A stretch of 31,222 nucleotides of DNA, taken from HGM05232 sp964646495. GTDB lineage: Bacteria; Bacteroidota; Bacteroidia; Bacteroidales; Muribaculaceae. Shown one piece after another: positions 16,954-25,804 of this stretch; the stretch's first letter is position 1; every line of letters begins with the position of its first letter. Both the position numbers and the translations under genes were made by a program. Location of the stretch: assembly GCA_964646495.1 (NCBI GenBank), contig CAZYEO010000008.1:1-31222 (forward strand), written 5' to 3'. The notes under the pieces are model-generated. The model was not told the origin of the DNA. It saw nothing but the letters and a program-made list of their open reading frames with translations, and ran no database searches.

Positions 16954-17004
16954 ACACTCAATCTCATGTGCTGATGTTCTTTACTCATTTCAATTACTAT
17001 TACA

Positions 17005-18342
17005 ATGCAACAATATATAGATTTCTACACTAATCAAAGCGATGTCATAAACGCTCGCTGTGCCGATCCTATCAATAGGATGCGAGATGCAGCTCTAACA
17101 GCCCTTAAACAGGGGACATGGGCTCGACTTGGTGATGAAAATTATGAGATTACGGATCTTTACAAAATATTTGAGCCCGATTATGGAATAAATGTAAATC
17201 GTGTGAAATTTTCAGCCGATCTCAATGAGGCTTTTCGGTGTGATGTTCCCAATCTTTCCACATGGCTTTATTTTATTATTAACGACACTTTTCGTGCTTC
17301 ACGTGCCGAAATGCCTACCCTGCCATCTGGTGTGTTGGTTATGTCGCTGTGCGAGGCTGCAAAGCAATATCCCGAATTAGTTAAAGCACACTATGGTAAA
17401 ATAGCTGATTTAAAGGATCAGCAGGTGGCACTCAATACATTGATGGTGCAAGATGGAGTGTTTATACGTATTCCTGATAATGTGTGTCTTGAACGTCCAA
17501 TCCAATTAGTCAATATACTCAACAGTGCACAGTCGCTCATGGCAAATCGTAGAATATTAATATCTGTGGGACGTGGTGCACAAGGGAGACTATTGATTTG
17601 CGATCACACCCAGAATGCCACTATTGACTATCTTGCATCGCAAGTAATAGAAATATCAATGGAAGAAGACTCCGTATTTGATCTGTATGATTTGGAGGAG
17701 TCATCGGCACGCACCAATAGAGTTTCATCTCTTTATGCCCGACAAGGGAAGGGATCTAATCTGTTGATAAACGGAATGACACTCATAAATGGCACTACGC
17801 GCAATAATTATTATGTAGATCTCGATGGTGAACATACCGAAACTCATCTATTGGGGATGGGAATAGGGAATAACGAACAACACATCGATAATCATACGCT
17901 GATTGCTCATAATTCACCTCACTGTCATAGCAATGAGTTGTTTAAATATGTTCTTGACGATAATTCACGCGGAGCGTTTACCGGCAAAATAAAGGTGAAG
18001 GAGGGGGCTATAAAAACTGAGGCGTATCAGAGCAATAAAAATATTGTTGCATCATCGTCAGCCAAAATGCACTCCAAGCCACAATTGGAAATTTATGCAG
18101 ATGATGTGAAATGTAGTCATGGCGCCACAGTAGGGCAGTTAGACCAGAATGCACTATTCTATATGCGTACACGTGGGCTCACCGATAAAGAAGCTCGCAC
18201 ACTTCTGATGCAAGCATTCATGAGCGATGTGATTAATCATGTGCGTCTTGATGTGTTGCGCGACCGCCTTCGTCATCTTGTAGAAAAACGTTTCTATGGC
18301 ACAGTGGCGTTATGCAGCGAGTGTAGTGGAAGTTGTCACTGA
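17005..18342 (+). CDS. sufD: Fe-S cluster assembly protein SufD
   Basis: This 445-residue paralogue of SufB forms the SufB-SufD heterodimer. The conserved KCSHGATVGQLD segment places the interface His at residue 372, equivalent to E. coli SufD His360. The C-terminal SufC-contact helix (LTDKEARTLLMQAFMSDVINHV) is present. The last nine residues read CSECSGSCH, a Cys-rich tail (Cys437, 440, 444) that E. coli SufD lacks; it could bind a metal or a nascent cluster, but that is a guess. It lies between sufC and sufS, with sufS starting 30 nt after its stop. Confidence 0.96.
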   Translation: MQQYIDFYTNQSDVINARCADPINRMRDAALTALKQGTWARLGDENYEITDLYKIFEPDYGINVNRVKFSADLNEAFRCDVPNLSTWLYFIINDTFRASRAEMPTLPSGVLVMSLCEAAKQYPELVKAHYGKIADLKDQQVALNTLMVQDGVFIRIPDNVCLERPIQLVNILNSAQSLMANRRILISVGRGAQGRLLICDHTQNATIDYLASQVIEISMEEDSVFDLYDLEESSARTNRVSSLYARQGKGSNLLINGMTLINGTTRNNYYVDLDGEHTETHLLGMGIGNNEQHIDNHTLIAHNSPHCHSNELFKYVLDDNSRGAFTGKIKVKEGAIKTEAYQSNKNIVASSSAKMHSKPQLEIYADDVKCSHGATVGQLDQNALFYMRTRGLTDKEARTLLMQAFMSDVINHVRLDVLRDRLRHLVEKRFYGTVALCSECSGSCH

Positions 18343-18372
18343 TTATAAATAGATAAAAGAAGCCTTATAATA

Positions 18373-19590
18373 ATGAATAAAATGGATATTGATAATATTC
18401 GTGGTCAATTCCCGATTCTAAATCGTGAGGTTTGTGGCAAGCCGTTGATCTATCTCGATAATACAGCCACATCCCAAACACCCAGAAGTGTGGTGGATGC
18501 AATCGATAAGATGTATTACTACACTAAAGCCAATGTGCATCGAGGAGTTCATACTTTGTCGCAAGAAGCTACCGATCTGGTAGAGGATACACGGGAAAGA
18601 GTGCGTGCGTATATTAATGCCAAAGAGAGTGCCGAAGTTATTTTTACTCGTGGCACTACAGAGGCTATTAACCTGGTAGCTTCAAGTTTTGGCGATTCGC
18701 TATGCAACGGTGATGAAATTATCCTCACTGTTATGGAGCATCACGCCAATATTGTACCTTGGCAACTCCTTCAACGCCACAAGCGCATAACATTGCGCGT
18801 GGTTCCTATCAATGAACATGGCGAACTTATCATGGAGGCGTATGAGAAACTATTCAATGATAATACCAGGATGGTCGCTTTTACCCATGTCTCCAATGTT
18901 CTCGGCACGGTAAATCCGGCAAAAGAGATGATTGAAATTGCACATAGACACGGAGTGCCTGTCCTAATAGATGGAGCGCAAGCCTCACCGCACATGAAAG
19001 TGGATGTACGCGATCTTAATGCAGATTTCTATGCTTTTTCAAGTCATAAAATGTATGGTCCGGTTGGGGTGGGAGTACTATATGGCAAAAGACACTTACT
19101 TGAGGCTCTACCACCATATCAAGGTGGTGGTGAAATGATTTCCCAGGTATCTTTCGAGAAAACAACATTTGCCGAGCTCCCATTTAAATTTGAAGCCGGA
19201 ACCCCAGATTTTGTAGATATAGCAGCATTGAAAACTGCTCTTGATTTTATTGATGAAGTGGGAATGAATAATATCCATGAACATGAACAGATGCTTTTGG
19301 ATAGGGCTACCGAGGGACTTATGAAAATACCTGGTATGAAAATATTCGGTACTGCACCACATAAAAGCGCGGTTATTTCATTTTTGGTTGATGGAATACA
19401 TCATTATGATATGGGAATGTTGCTCGATAAATTGGGAATTGCCGTGCGCACAGGTCATCATTGTGCCCAGCCTCTTATGACAGCTTTGGGGGTGGAAGGG
19501 ACGGTGAGGGCATCATTTGCTGTGTATAATACAGTTGAGGAGGTAGATGCATTTGTAGCAGGAGTAGAGCGTATTGTTAATATGTTTTAA
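18373..19590 (+). CDS. sufS: Cysteine desulfurase SufS
   Basis: This 405-residue class V PLP aminotransferase-fold enzyme converts cysteine to alanine and delivers persulfide sulfur to the SufBCD scaffold. The PLP lysine is Lys226 in FSSHKMYGP and the catalytic persulfide cysteine is Cys364 in RTGHHCAQP, the same numbers as E. coli SufS. The short RTGHHC loop marks it as group II (SufS/SufU-dependent type), not IscS. It is the last gene of the cvpA-sufBCDS run. No SufE, SufU or SufA gene follows; the next 540 bp are non-coding. It needs a sulfur acceptor encoded elsewhere. Identification is certain. Confidence 0.97.
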   Translation: MNKMDIDNIRGQFPILNREVCGKPLIYLDNTATSQTPRSVVDAIDKMYYYTKANVHRGVHTLSQEATDLVEDTRERVRAYINAKESAEVIFTRGTTEAINLVASSFGDSLCNGDEIILTVMEHHANIVPWQLLQRHKRITLRVVPINEHGELIMEAYEKLFNDNTRMVAFTHVSNVLGTVNPAKEMIEIAHRHGVPVLIDGAQASPHMKVDVRDLNADFYAFSSHKMYGPVGVGVLYGKRHLLEALPPYQGGGEMISQVSFEKTTFAELPFKFEAGTPDFVDIAALKTALDFIDEVGMNNIHEHEQMLLDRATEGLMKIPGMKIFGTAPHKSAVISFLVDGIHHYDMGMLLDKLGIAVRTGHHCAQPLMTALGVEGTVRASFAVYNTVEEVDAFVAGVERIVNMF

Positions 19591-19692
19591 CCGATTTGGG
19601 TTCGGAATCGTGTCAAAATGATAAAATTGCTCCTATTTAAAAGCAATTATTAGTTAAAAAATAAATTTATACATGTTTTTTTGATGATTACT

Positions 19693-19722
19693 TTGGAAAT
19701 ATAGAAAATCATGTTAAATTTG
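19693..19722 (+). promoter_or_regulatory. Promoter with no gene downstream
   Basis: TTG (19693-19695, within TTTG), 19 nt, TAAATTTG (19715-19722): a full consensus match. Transcription should start near 19730. No open frame follows for 450 bp. Confidence 0.55.
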
Positions 19723-19729
19723 TATCGTT

Positions 19730-20042
19730 GTTATTTGCTTAGAATATATATATAACGTAATGCTTTTGACGGTTAGCTTTAGATGATATGATTATAAGCC
19801 AAGATTCGACATTTTAATTTTGTAAGTTGAATAAAATCAGTCCTTTAAGCACATATTAACTCTTGTTGTGGAGTTGATAATATTTCCGACCCAGAAAGTT
19901 TATAAGTTGATAACTACAAAATTTCATATTAATTCTAATGGTATTAATATGTACAAATATTGATAGATTTTAGTATTAAATAGTTGTTTTATAGATAATT
20001 GTGTATTAAAGAATGGGGGAATCGGGAGATTGCCCCTTTTTT
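19730..20042 (+). ncRNA. Putative small RNA, about 310 nt
   Basis: The stretch lies between a consensus promoter (19693-19722) and a strong intrinsic terminator (20015-20042). It has no coding potential on the plus strand. Internal hairpins include AACTC/GAGTT (19858-19862 / 19871-19875) and CATATTAAT/ATTAATATG (19925-19933 / 19943-19951), the latter with outer ATTT/AAAT pairing. I do not recognise 6S RNA, tmRNA, SRP RNA or RNase P RNA in it. The terminator lies 425 nt beyond sufS, so it is unlikely to be simply the suf operon terminator. A long 3' UTR or a leader for the acyltransferase are the alternatives. Confidence 0.35.
20015..20042 (+). terminator. Strong intrinsic terminator
   Basis: Stem GGGG-g-AATC (20015-20023) with GATT-g-CCCC (20028-20036), loop GGGA, directly followed by six T (20037-20042). 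A textbook plus-strand terminator. Confidence 0.8.
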
Positions 20043-20186
20043 GTAGTAAGTAATTTACAAAAATTGTCAATGAATGGGCGTTGTTTTATGCCTGCTTAAA
20101 GCTAAAATGGCTTTTTTAGGTTAGAAAAATTGAGTATTTTCGTTGCTTCAATAGGAAGTGCTGAATATAAACGAAATAATTATCTT

Positions 20187-21329
20187 ATGCTTAAAATGCC
20201 AATCTCTGATGCTGTCTTTCCCAATGACAAGCCACATTATGAGATACTTGACGGATTGCGCGGAATAGCCGCAATTACTGTCGTTTGGTTTCACATCTTT
20301 GAAGCCTTTGCCACAAGCCATTTAGATCAAAGAATTAATCACGGTTATTTAGGAGTGGATTTTTTCTTTATCCTTTCGGGATTCGTAATCGGATATGCCT
20401 ACGATGATAGATGGGGCAAGATTAGTACAATGGATTTTATTAAACGAAGAATCATACGTTTGCAACCGATGGTGGTAATAGGAGCCATAATCGGTGGGGT
20501 GATGTTTTATTTTCAGGGATGTAATGTTTGGGATGTAACGGCGGTTACATTTTTATCCCTTCTTTTTGCTACATTCATCAATGCGTTGTTGATTCCAGCT
20601 ACAGTAGGAACCGAAGTGAGAGGTTTGGGGGAAATGTATCCATTGAACGGACCGAGTTGGTCGTTATTTTTTGAATATATAGGTAATATCCTATATGCGC
20701 TTGTGATACGGAGGTTTTCCACAATAGCACTTTCCGTTCTCGTGTTGCTTGCCGGCTGTGGATTGGCTTTGTTTGCCATTATAGGTCCAAATGGAGATAT
20801 ATGTGCAGGATTTTCACTTACCGGTACGGAGTTTACCTGTGGTATTTTAAGATTATTATTCTCTTTTTCCGCCGGATTGTTGCTTTTCAGGGTATTCAAG
20901 CCCATAAAGGTAAAAGGGGCTTTTTGGATATGCAGTGTATTGATAGTTGTTCTTTTGTCTGTGCCACGCATTGGTGGAGCCGATCATCTATGGCTTAATG
21001 GGTTGTATGAAACAATGTGTTTTGCATTGCTGTTTCCGCTCATAGTTTATCTCGGAGCATCGGGGAAATGCACAGATAAATATACAATCCAAATTTGTAA
21101 ATTTTTAGGAGCTATCTCTTATCCTTTATATATGGTGCATTATCCGTTTATTTATCTTTATTATGCATGGGTAAAGAATAGTAATCTCACATTTGAGGAC
21201 TCATTGCCCGGTGCGATAGCTGTGGTGGTGGGAAGTATTATTTTGGCTTATGTATGTTTGAAATTATATGATATTCCTGTAAGAAAATATTTGACAAATA
21301 GATTTTTGAAATCAGGAAAAAAGATATAA
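20187..21329 (+). CDS. Membrane acyltransferase (acyltransferase family 3, OafA-like)
   Basis: This 380-residue protein starts at the ATG at 20187; the longer frame from a TTG at 20130 would pass through a -7-like TATTTTCG and is not favoured. It has about 10 hydrophobic segments. The family-3 markers are EILDGLRGIAAITVVWFH at the start with the catalytic-type His, FFFILSGFVIGYAY in the second loop, and NGPSWSLFFEYIGNI near residue 155. Such enzymes transfer acetyl or other acyl groups to O-antigen, capsule, peptidoglycan or other extracellular glycans from the inner membrane. No polysaccharide genes are adjacent, so the acceptor is unknown. It ends in a shared terminator with ctpA. Confidence 0.88.
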   Translation: MLKMPISDAVFPNDKPHYEILDGLRGIAAITVVWFHIFEAFATSHLDQRINHGYLGVDFFFILSGFVIGYAYDDRWGKISTMDFIKRRIIRLQPMVVIGAIIGGVMFYFQGCNVWDVTAVTFLSLLFATFINALLIPATVGTEVRGLGEMYPLNGPSWSLFFEYIGNILYALVIRRFSTIALSVLVLLAGCGLALFAIIGPNGDICAGFSLTGTEFTCGILRLLFSFSAGLLLFRVFKPIKVKGAFWICSVLIVVLLSVPRIGGADHLWLNGLYETMCFALLFPLIVYLGASGKCTDKYTIQICKFLGAISYPLYMVHYPFIYLYYAWVKNSNLTFEDSLPGAIAVVVGSIILAYVCLKLYDIPVRKYLTNRFLKSGKKI

Positions 21330-21353
21330 TCATGTAATAACAACATAAAAACT

Positions 21354-21392
21354 GAATGAGGGTATGTCACTTATGATGGCATACCCTCATTT
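21354..21392. terminator. Bidirectional terminator between acyltransferase and ctpA
   Basis: A 12-bp perfect stem AATGAGGGTATG (21355-21366) / CATACCCTCATT (21380-21391), 13-nt loop, T-rich on the plus side (TTTTATTATTT) and CAGTTTTTATG on the minus side. It serves both convergent genes. Confidence 0.8.
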
Positions 21393-21394
21393 TA

Positions 21395-22987
21395 TTATTT
21401 CTTTTTGAGAAGATTTTTGTATTCTTTATCGTTGTTGATGGTTTTCATAGCTTGCTGCACTAAATCATTATTATGATTATATATGCGGAAATATGCTTCG
21501 GTGTCAAATAAATCGCGTGCAACCAATGCTTTCAGTATGTTAGTAATAAGAGGCTTGCTACGCATATATTGCTCTTCGTTGAATTTTATTTTTTCTTTAT
21601 CGGCATTTTCAATTAAAGCTTTTAGCATATCTTCTGTTACCACAAAAGACTTGTCAAATTTCTCCACGTCAGGATAATCTTTTTTGAGCTCCTGTCGGTT
21701 TTTATCGATGTAGTTGATACAATATTGATTCAAAACCCCTTTGGCGATAATATCGCGGTAATATGGAGAATACTGAGTAGTGTCCAATGGCACGAATACA
21801 TCGGGCATGATGCCGCCGCCACCATATATTATACGTTTGTTTTTAAGGGTTGAATATTTTAGTGAATCGGCAAAATGAATACTGTCGGCATGTGCGAGTT
21901 CTCCATTCTTGAAACGATTGGTTATATCTTTTTCGTAGGCATCTGTTCCTTCTGTATATGGCTTCTGTATTGAACGCCCTGCCGGAGTGAAATAGCGAGC
22001 CACAGTGAGGCGCATCATAGATCCATCGTCAAAATCAAATGGACGTTGTACTAATCCTTTACCAAAAGATCTGCGACCCACAACTACTGCACGATCCCAA
22101 TCTTGCAAGGCTCCTGATAGAATTTCGCTTGCAGATGCAGAATATTGATTTACTATTACAACCAATTTATTATCTTTCATTGTTCCATTACCTTTGGCTC
22201 TGGCATTTGTGCGAGGAGCTTTATTCCCTTCGGTGTAAACAATCAAATCCCCCTTGTTGAGAAATTCATTTCCGAGTTCTATAGCAGATTGCAAATATCC
22301 TCCTCCGTTGTCCGACAAGTCGAGAATCAATTGAGACATTCCCTGTTTTTTCAATTTGTCTATAGCTTGAATAAATTCTTTATGAGTATCATTTGCAAAT
22401 CTACTTATGCGCACGTATCCGGTTTGAGGGTCTAACATATATGATGCATCCACACTATATAATGGGATATTGTCGCGAGTAATGCGGAAAAGTATAGGTT
22501 CCGGAACATTTCGGCGCAATACCTTCACATCCACGATAGTCCCTTTTTTGCCGCGAAGTCTCTTCATGATGTTGCTTGTTTTCATCTTCACTCCGGCAAT
22601 CGTAGTGTCGTTTACAGCTATTATGCGGTCACCTGCTACAATCCCAAGTTTTTCTGAGGGACCTCCAGCAACAGTCTGAATTACATATAACGTATCATTT
22701 TGCATATTGAATTGAATCCCAATTCCACTGAAATTGCCTTGTAGAGGTTCAGTGATTTCTTTGGTTTCCTCGGCATTGGTATATGTTGAATGCGGATCGA
22801 GCTCTTTAAGCATCCCCACTATGGCATCTTCTACCAATTTCTGCTCTTTTACGGTATCTACGTAAAAATTATTTATGATATATTCAGCCATTTGTAATTT
22901 TTGCATATTGGAATTGCGCTGGGCTGATAATCCAAAACAGGTGGTCGCTACAATAAGTGCGACTATGATTGATTTTCCGTAATTCAT
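21395..22987 (-). CDS. S41-family C-terminal processing peptidase (CtpA/Prc-like)
   Basis: This 530-residue secreted serine protease has an N-terminal signal peptide (about 1-22). A short helical segment leads to a PDZ domain (about 75-160, FSGIGIQF and GGPSEKLGIVAGDRIIAVND), then the S41 catalytic core. The catalytic dyad is Ser285 in YSASASEILSG and Lys310 in RRSFGKGLVQ, the 25-residue spacing seen in E. coli Prc (Ser452/Lys477). It acts in the periplasm, degrading or trimming proteins with unstructured C-termini. The C-terminal third (about 400-530) is helical and Lys-rich. It lies 25 nt after coaD and probably shares a transcript with parE and coaD. Confidence 0.93.
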   Translation of the reverse strand: MNYGKSIIVALIVATTCFGLSAQRNSNMQKLQMAEYIINNFYVDTVKEQKLVEDAIVGMLKELDPHSTYTNAEETKEITEPLQGNFSGIGIQFNMQNDTLYVIQTVAGGPSEKLGIVAGDRIIAVNDTTIAGVKMKTSNIMKRLRGKKGTIVDVKVLRRNVPEPILFRITRDNIPLYSVDASYMLDPQTGYVRISRFANDTHKEFIQAIDKLKKQGMSQLILDLSDNGGGYLQSAIELGNEFLNKGDLIVYTEGNKAPRTNARAKGNGTMKDNKLVVIVNQYSASASEILSGALQDWDRAVVVGRRSFGKGLVQRPFDFDDGSMMRLTVARYFTPAGRSIQKPYTEGTDAYEKDITNRFKNGELAHADSIHFADSLKYSTLKNKRIIYGGGGIMPDVFVPLDTTQYSPYYRDIIAKGVLNQYCINYIDKNRQELKKDYPDVEKFDKSFVVTEDMLKALIENADKEKIKFNEEQYMRSKPLITNILKALVARDLFDTEAYFRIYNHNNDLVQQAMKTINNDKEYKNLLKKK

Positions 22988-23012
22988 ATTAATCGGGGTT
23001 GTAATTTATGTT

Positions 23013-23519
23013 CTAAAGTTTGGGAGTTCCTAAAATCATTCCCGGAGGAAGAAGTGAAGAAACATCCTGATGATATTTTAATAATTCGCGAACGATTGAT
23101 GAGCTTATATAGCTGTATTCCGGTAGAGTGTAGAGTAGTACGGTTTCTATACCGGAGAGATTCCTATTGACTTCGGCGAGATTTTTTTCATATTCAAAAT
23201 CCTGAATCATGCGCACTCCCCGTAGTAGGAAGTCGGCTCCATGTTCTGCTGCTATCTTTACTGTGAGTCCCGAGTAAATGATAACTTTAATTCGAGGATC
23301 ATTTACATATAATCCCTCAATTGATTCTTTTCGACTTTCGGGACTCCACATTGACGATTTATCTTTGTTGTCGCCGATGGCTATAATTATGCCGTCAAAT
23401 AGGGGTAGTGCACGCTCGATAATAGTGTGATGACCCAGAGTGAAAGGATCGAATGATCCGGGAAATATTGCTATCCTTTTTTTTATCTCATTATGAGATT
23501 TCGGTAATTTCTGTATCAT
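23013..23519 (-). CDS. coaD: Phosphopantetheine adenylyltransferase
   Basis: This 168-residue nucleotidyltransferase makes dephospho-CoA from 4'-phosphopantetheine and ATP, the penultimate step of coenzyme A synthesis. The N-terminal motif GSFDPFTLGH (residues 21-30, TxGH at 27-30) and the C-terminal YISSSIVREL motif are both intact. The first 13 residues extend beyond the usual start (the family typically begins just before RIAIFPGSFDP), and no closer ATG exists. They overlap the end of parE by 29 nt, so translation is probably coupled to parE. ctpA follows after 25 nt. Confidence 0.95.
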   Translation of the reverse strand: MIQKLPKSHNEIKKRIAIFPGSFDPFTLGHHTIIERALPLFDGIIIAIGDNKDKSSMWSPESRKESIEGLYVNDPRIKVIIYSGLTVKIAAEHGADFLLRGVRMIQDFEYEKNLAEVNRNLSGIETVLLYTLPEYSYISSSIVRELLKYHQDVSSLLPPGMILGTPKL

Positions 23520-25440
23520 CTTCTATAACAAGATTATCAATAATGAATAATTGGCGTTCCATAGTGTTTTTGCCCATGTAAAATTCCAACATATCTTTCA
23601 CGGAATCCTCCTTGCGCAGCGATACTCGATCGAGGCGCATATCTGGTCCGATAAATCCACGAAATTCATCGGGAGAGATTTCTCCCAATCCTTTGAATCG
23701 AGTAATTTCTGCATTCTCACCAAGTTTTTCGATAGCTGTAAGCCTCTCTTCATCGGTGTAACAATAATATGTTTCAACGCCCGGATTTCCAGCTTCTTTC
23801 TTTTTGCGACTCTGGCGTTTCGCCTCTTTCTTGTTGCGGACACGGAAAAGTGGAGTCTGGAGTATGTATACGTGTCCTTTCTTTATAAGGTCGGGGAAGA
23901 ATTGCAGCAGGAATGTAATCATAAGCAATCGTATGTGCATTCCATCGACGTCGGCATCGGTTGCAATTATAACTTTGTTATAGCGCAATCCGTCTATCCC
24001 TTCTTCGATGTTAAGGGCTGCTTGGAGTAGATTGAATTCTTCGTTTTCATATACTACCTTTTGTGTCTTGCCAAATGAATTAAGTGGCTTTCCTCGTAAT
24101 GAGAACACTGCTTGAGTCTCAACATCGCGAATTTTGGTTATTGATCCAGTAGCTGAGTCACCTTCGGTGATAAACAATGATGTAAGCTCTCTTTTATCAC
24201 CCTTATTGTCATTGTAGTGTACACGGCAATCACGCAGTTTCTTGTTGTGCATGGTTATCTTCTTAGCTCGCTCGCGAGCCTGCTTGGTGACACCTGCTAT
24301 TGCTTTGCGTTCTTTTTCCGATTCCATGATTTTGCGCAGAAGCACCTCGGCAGTGTTTGGTTCTTTGTGCAAATAATTATCAAGCTCTTTCTTGATAAAG
24401 TCATTAATGAATTTATACACCGTTGGTCCGCCATCGTTCATGTCGCAGCTACCAAGTTTTATCTTTGTTTGCGACTCAAATACCGGCTCGGTTACTTTGA
24501 TACTTATTGCTGCAACTATACCATTTCGTATATCGGAATATTCAAAATTTTTGCTGTAAAATTCCTTGATTGTACGTGTTAGGGCTTCGCGGAATGCCGA
24601 TTGATGTGTTCCCCCTTGAGTGGTGTGCTGCCCATTTACGAATGAATAATACTCCTCTCCATATTGAGCAGTGTGCGTAATTACTACCTCAATATCCTCC
24701 CCTTCGAGGTGGATTATAGGATAAAGAGGATCATTGGTCATATAATCTTTTAGAAGATCACATAGACCGTTTCTGGAATGGAACTTTTTACCGTTGAATA
24801 TTAATGTGAGACCGGTGTTGAGATAAGAATAATTCTTCACCATCGTCTCGATTATATCCTCGCGATATTTATAACCCTTAAATATTGTATCATCGGGCGT
24901 AAATTGTACAAGAGTACCATTATCCTCTTGTAATGGATTTATATCGCTTTCTTCGCGCAATTCTCCACATTCATATCCCACCGAAGCACTCTTTCCATCG
25001 CGCACCGATTGAATGAAAAATGAAGAAGAAAGAGCATTTACAGCTTTTATACCCACACCATTAAGTCCCACCGACTTTTTGTAGTTTTGGGAGTCATATT
25101 TTCCTCCGGTGTTCATTTTCGACGAGGCATCTTTTACCGAATTCAGAGGAATCCCACGACCGTGGTCGCGTATGGATACTATTTTATCGGATACTTCAAT
25201 ATCTATTACCTTTCCAAATCCCGCATTATGCTCATCGATGGCATTGTCCATTACTTCTTTAAACAGAACATATATCCCGTCATCGCTCTGCGAGCCGTCA
25301 CTGAGTTTACCGATATACATCCCCGGACGACGTCTGATGTGCTCGCGCCAATCAAGCGTAACAAGTTTGTCGTAACCTCCGCTTTCGGAAGTTTCGTCAA
25401 TGATCGCGTCCTCTATAAAATCTTCAGTTATCTCAGCCAT
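23491..25440 (-). CDS. parE: DNA topoisomerase IV subunit B (type IIA, ParE/GyrB family)
   Basis: This 649-residue protein is the ATPase/TOPRIM subunit of a type IIA topoisomerase that decatenates daughter chromosomes with ParC. The GHKL ATPase motifs are EVMDN (62-66), DHGRGIP (92-98) and GLNGVG (125-130), after RRRPGMYIG (36-44). The TOPRIM motifs are EGDSA (426-430) and DADVDG (495-500). The ATG at 25440 was preferred to one at 25491, because the first 17 residues of the longer frame do not resemble the family and the longer start overlaps the -7 box region at 25501-25508. ParE rather than GyrB is favoured by the shorter C-terminal part and by the coaD-ctpA context; parC is not in the window. 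Confidence in the family is very high, in ParE versus GyrB good. Confidence 0.9.
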   Translation of the reverse strand: MAEITEDFIEDAIIDETSESGGYDKLVTLDWREHIRRRPGMYIGKLSDGSQSDDGIYVLFKEVMDNAIDEHNAGFGKVIDIEVSDKIVSIRDHGRGIPLNSVKDASSKMNTGGKYDSQNYKKSVGLNGVGIKAVNALSSSFFIQSVRDGKSASVGYECGELREESDINPLQEDNGTLVQFTPDDTIFKGYKYREDIIETMVKNYSYLNTGLTLIFNGKKFHSRNGLCDLLKDYMTNDPLYPIIHLEGEDIEVVITHTAQYGEEYYSFVNGQHTTQGGTHQSAFREALTRTIKEFYSKNFEYSDIRNGIVAAISIKVTEPVFESQTKIKLGSCDMNDGGPTVYKFINDFIKKELDNYLHKEPNTAEVLLRKIMESEKERKAIAGVTKQARERAKKITMHNKKLRDCRVHYNDNKGDKRELTSLFITEGDSATGSITKIRDVETQAVFSLRGKPLNSFGKTQKVVYENEEFNLLQAALNIEEGIDGLRYNKVIIATDADVDGMHIRLLMITFLLQFFPDLIKKGHVYILQTPLFRVRNKKEAKRQSRKKKEAGNPGVETYYCYTDEERLTAIEKLGENAEITRFKGLGEISPDEFRGFIGPDMRLDRVSLRKEDSVKDMLEFYMGKNTMERQLFIIDNLVIEDDTEITEIS

Positions 25441-25500
25441 GATATTAATCTGTTTAAAAGCAAAATTTTTGCGAACAGTAAACTTTCGCATGTCAATTTA

Positions 25501-25508
25501 CAAAATTA
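25501..25508 (-). promoter_or_regulatory. -7 box for the parE-coaD-ctpA operon
   Basis: TAATTTTG on the minus strand, 60 nt upstream of the parE ATG. No -33 TTG at the right distance. Confidence 0.4.
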
Positions 25509-25804
25509 ATAAAAAACCATGAGAAATAGCACATAAAGATAGATTCGCACGAAAATATTTTAAGAATGTACGCAAGCCTAATTTTATAAAATAATAACGA
25601 AAAAACTAATTAATGAGCTATCATGAAACAAAACTTTAATTGTTAATTTATCAGATCTCATACAACCAAATTATGCAGCCGACGACATCTACACATATCC
25701 AGTGTGGTGGGATATCGCTGAATAAGCATTATACTTGATTTAAGTTAAAGGGCTACTCACAATGAAGAAAAACTTCAAAGGGAGTAGCCTTTTCTTTTCT
25801 CTTT
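25509..25804. other. Non-coding gap between tatD and parE
   Basis: About 300 bp, A/T-rich on the parE side, with a palindrome ATTTTATAAAAT (25581-25592) of no evident meaning. A more balanced segment follows (25670-25740), then a plus-oriented terminator at 25747-25800. No reading frame of note. Confidence 0.4.
25747..25800 (+). terminator. Intrinsic terminator with plus-strand T-tract
   Basis: Arms AAAGGGCTACTC (25747-25758) and GAGTAGCCTTTT (25782-25793), with an inner GAAG/CTTC pair, followed by TTCTTTTCTCTTTTT. The T-run is on the plus strand although the nearest gene ending here (tatD, stop at 25805) runs on the minus strand. The minus-side tail CTTTAACTTA is poor. It may work for tatD, or end an unseen plus-strand transcript. 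Confidence 0.6.

Larger units (their letters stand above)
19591..20186. other. Non-coding gap after sufS
   Basis: Almost 600 bp without a credible reading frame. It contains a consensus promoter (19693-19722), several hairpins, a strong terminator (20015-20042), a minor hairpin AAAGC/GCTTT (20098-20114) and a -7-like TATTTTCG (20135-20142) ahead of the acyltransferase. See the putative small RNA entry. Confidence 0.5.

Noticed and set aside
19591..19605. CCGA/TCGG hairpin right after the sufS stop as suf terminator
   Set aside because: Only 4 bp of stem and no T-run; too weak to claim.
23551..24030. 159-codon plus-strand frame inside parE
   Set aside because: Long but antisense to conserved TOPRIM coding sequence; composition (Phe/Cys/Ser-rich) is typical of antisense frames.
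25581..25592. ATTTTATAAAAT palindrome
   Set aside because: Pure A/T symmetry in an A/T-rich gap is expected by chance.
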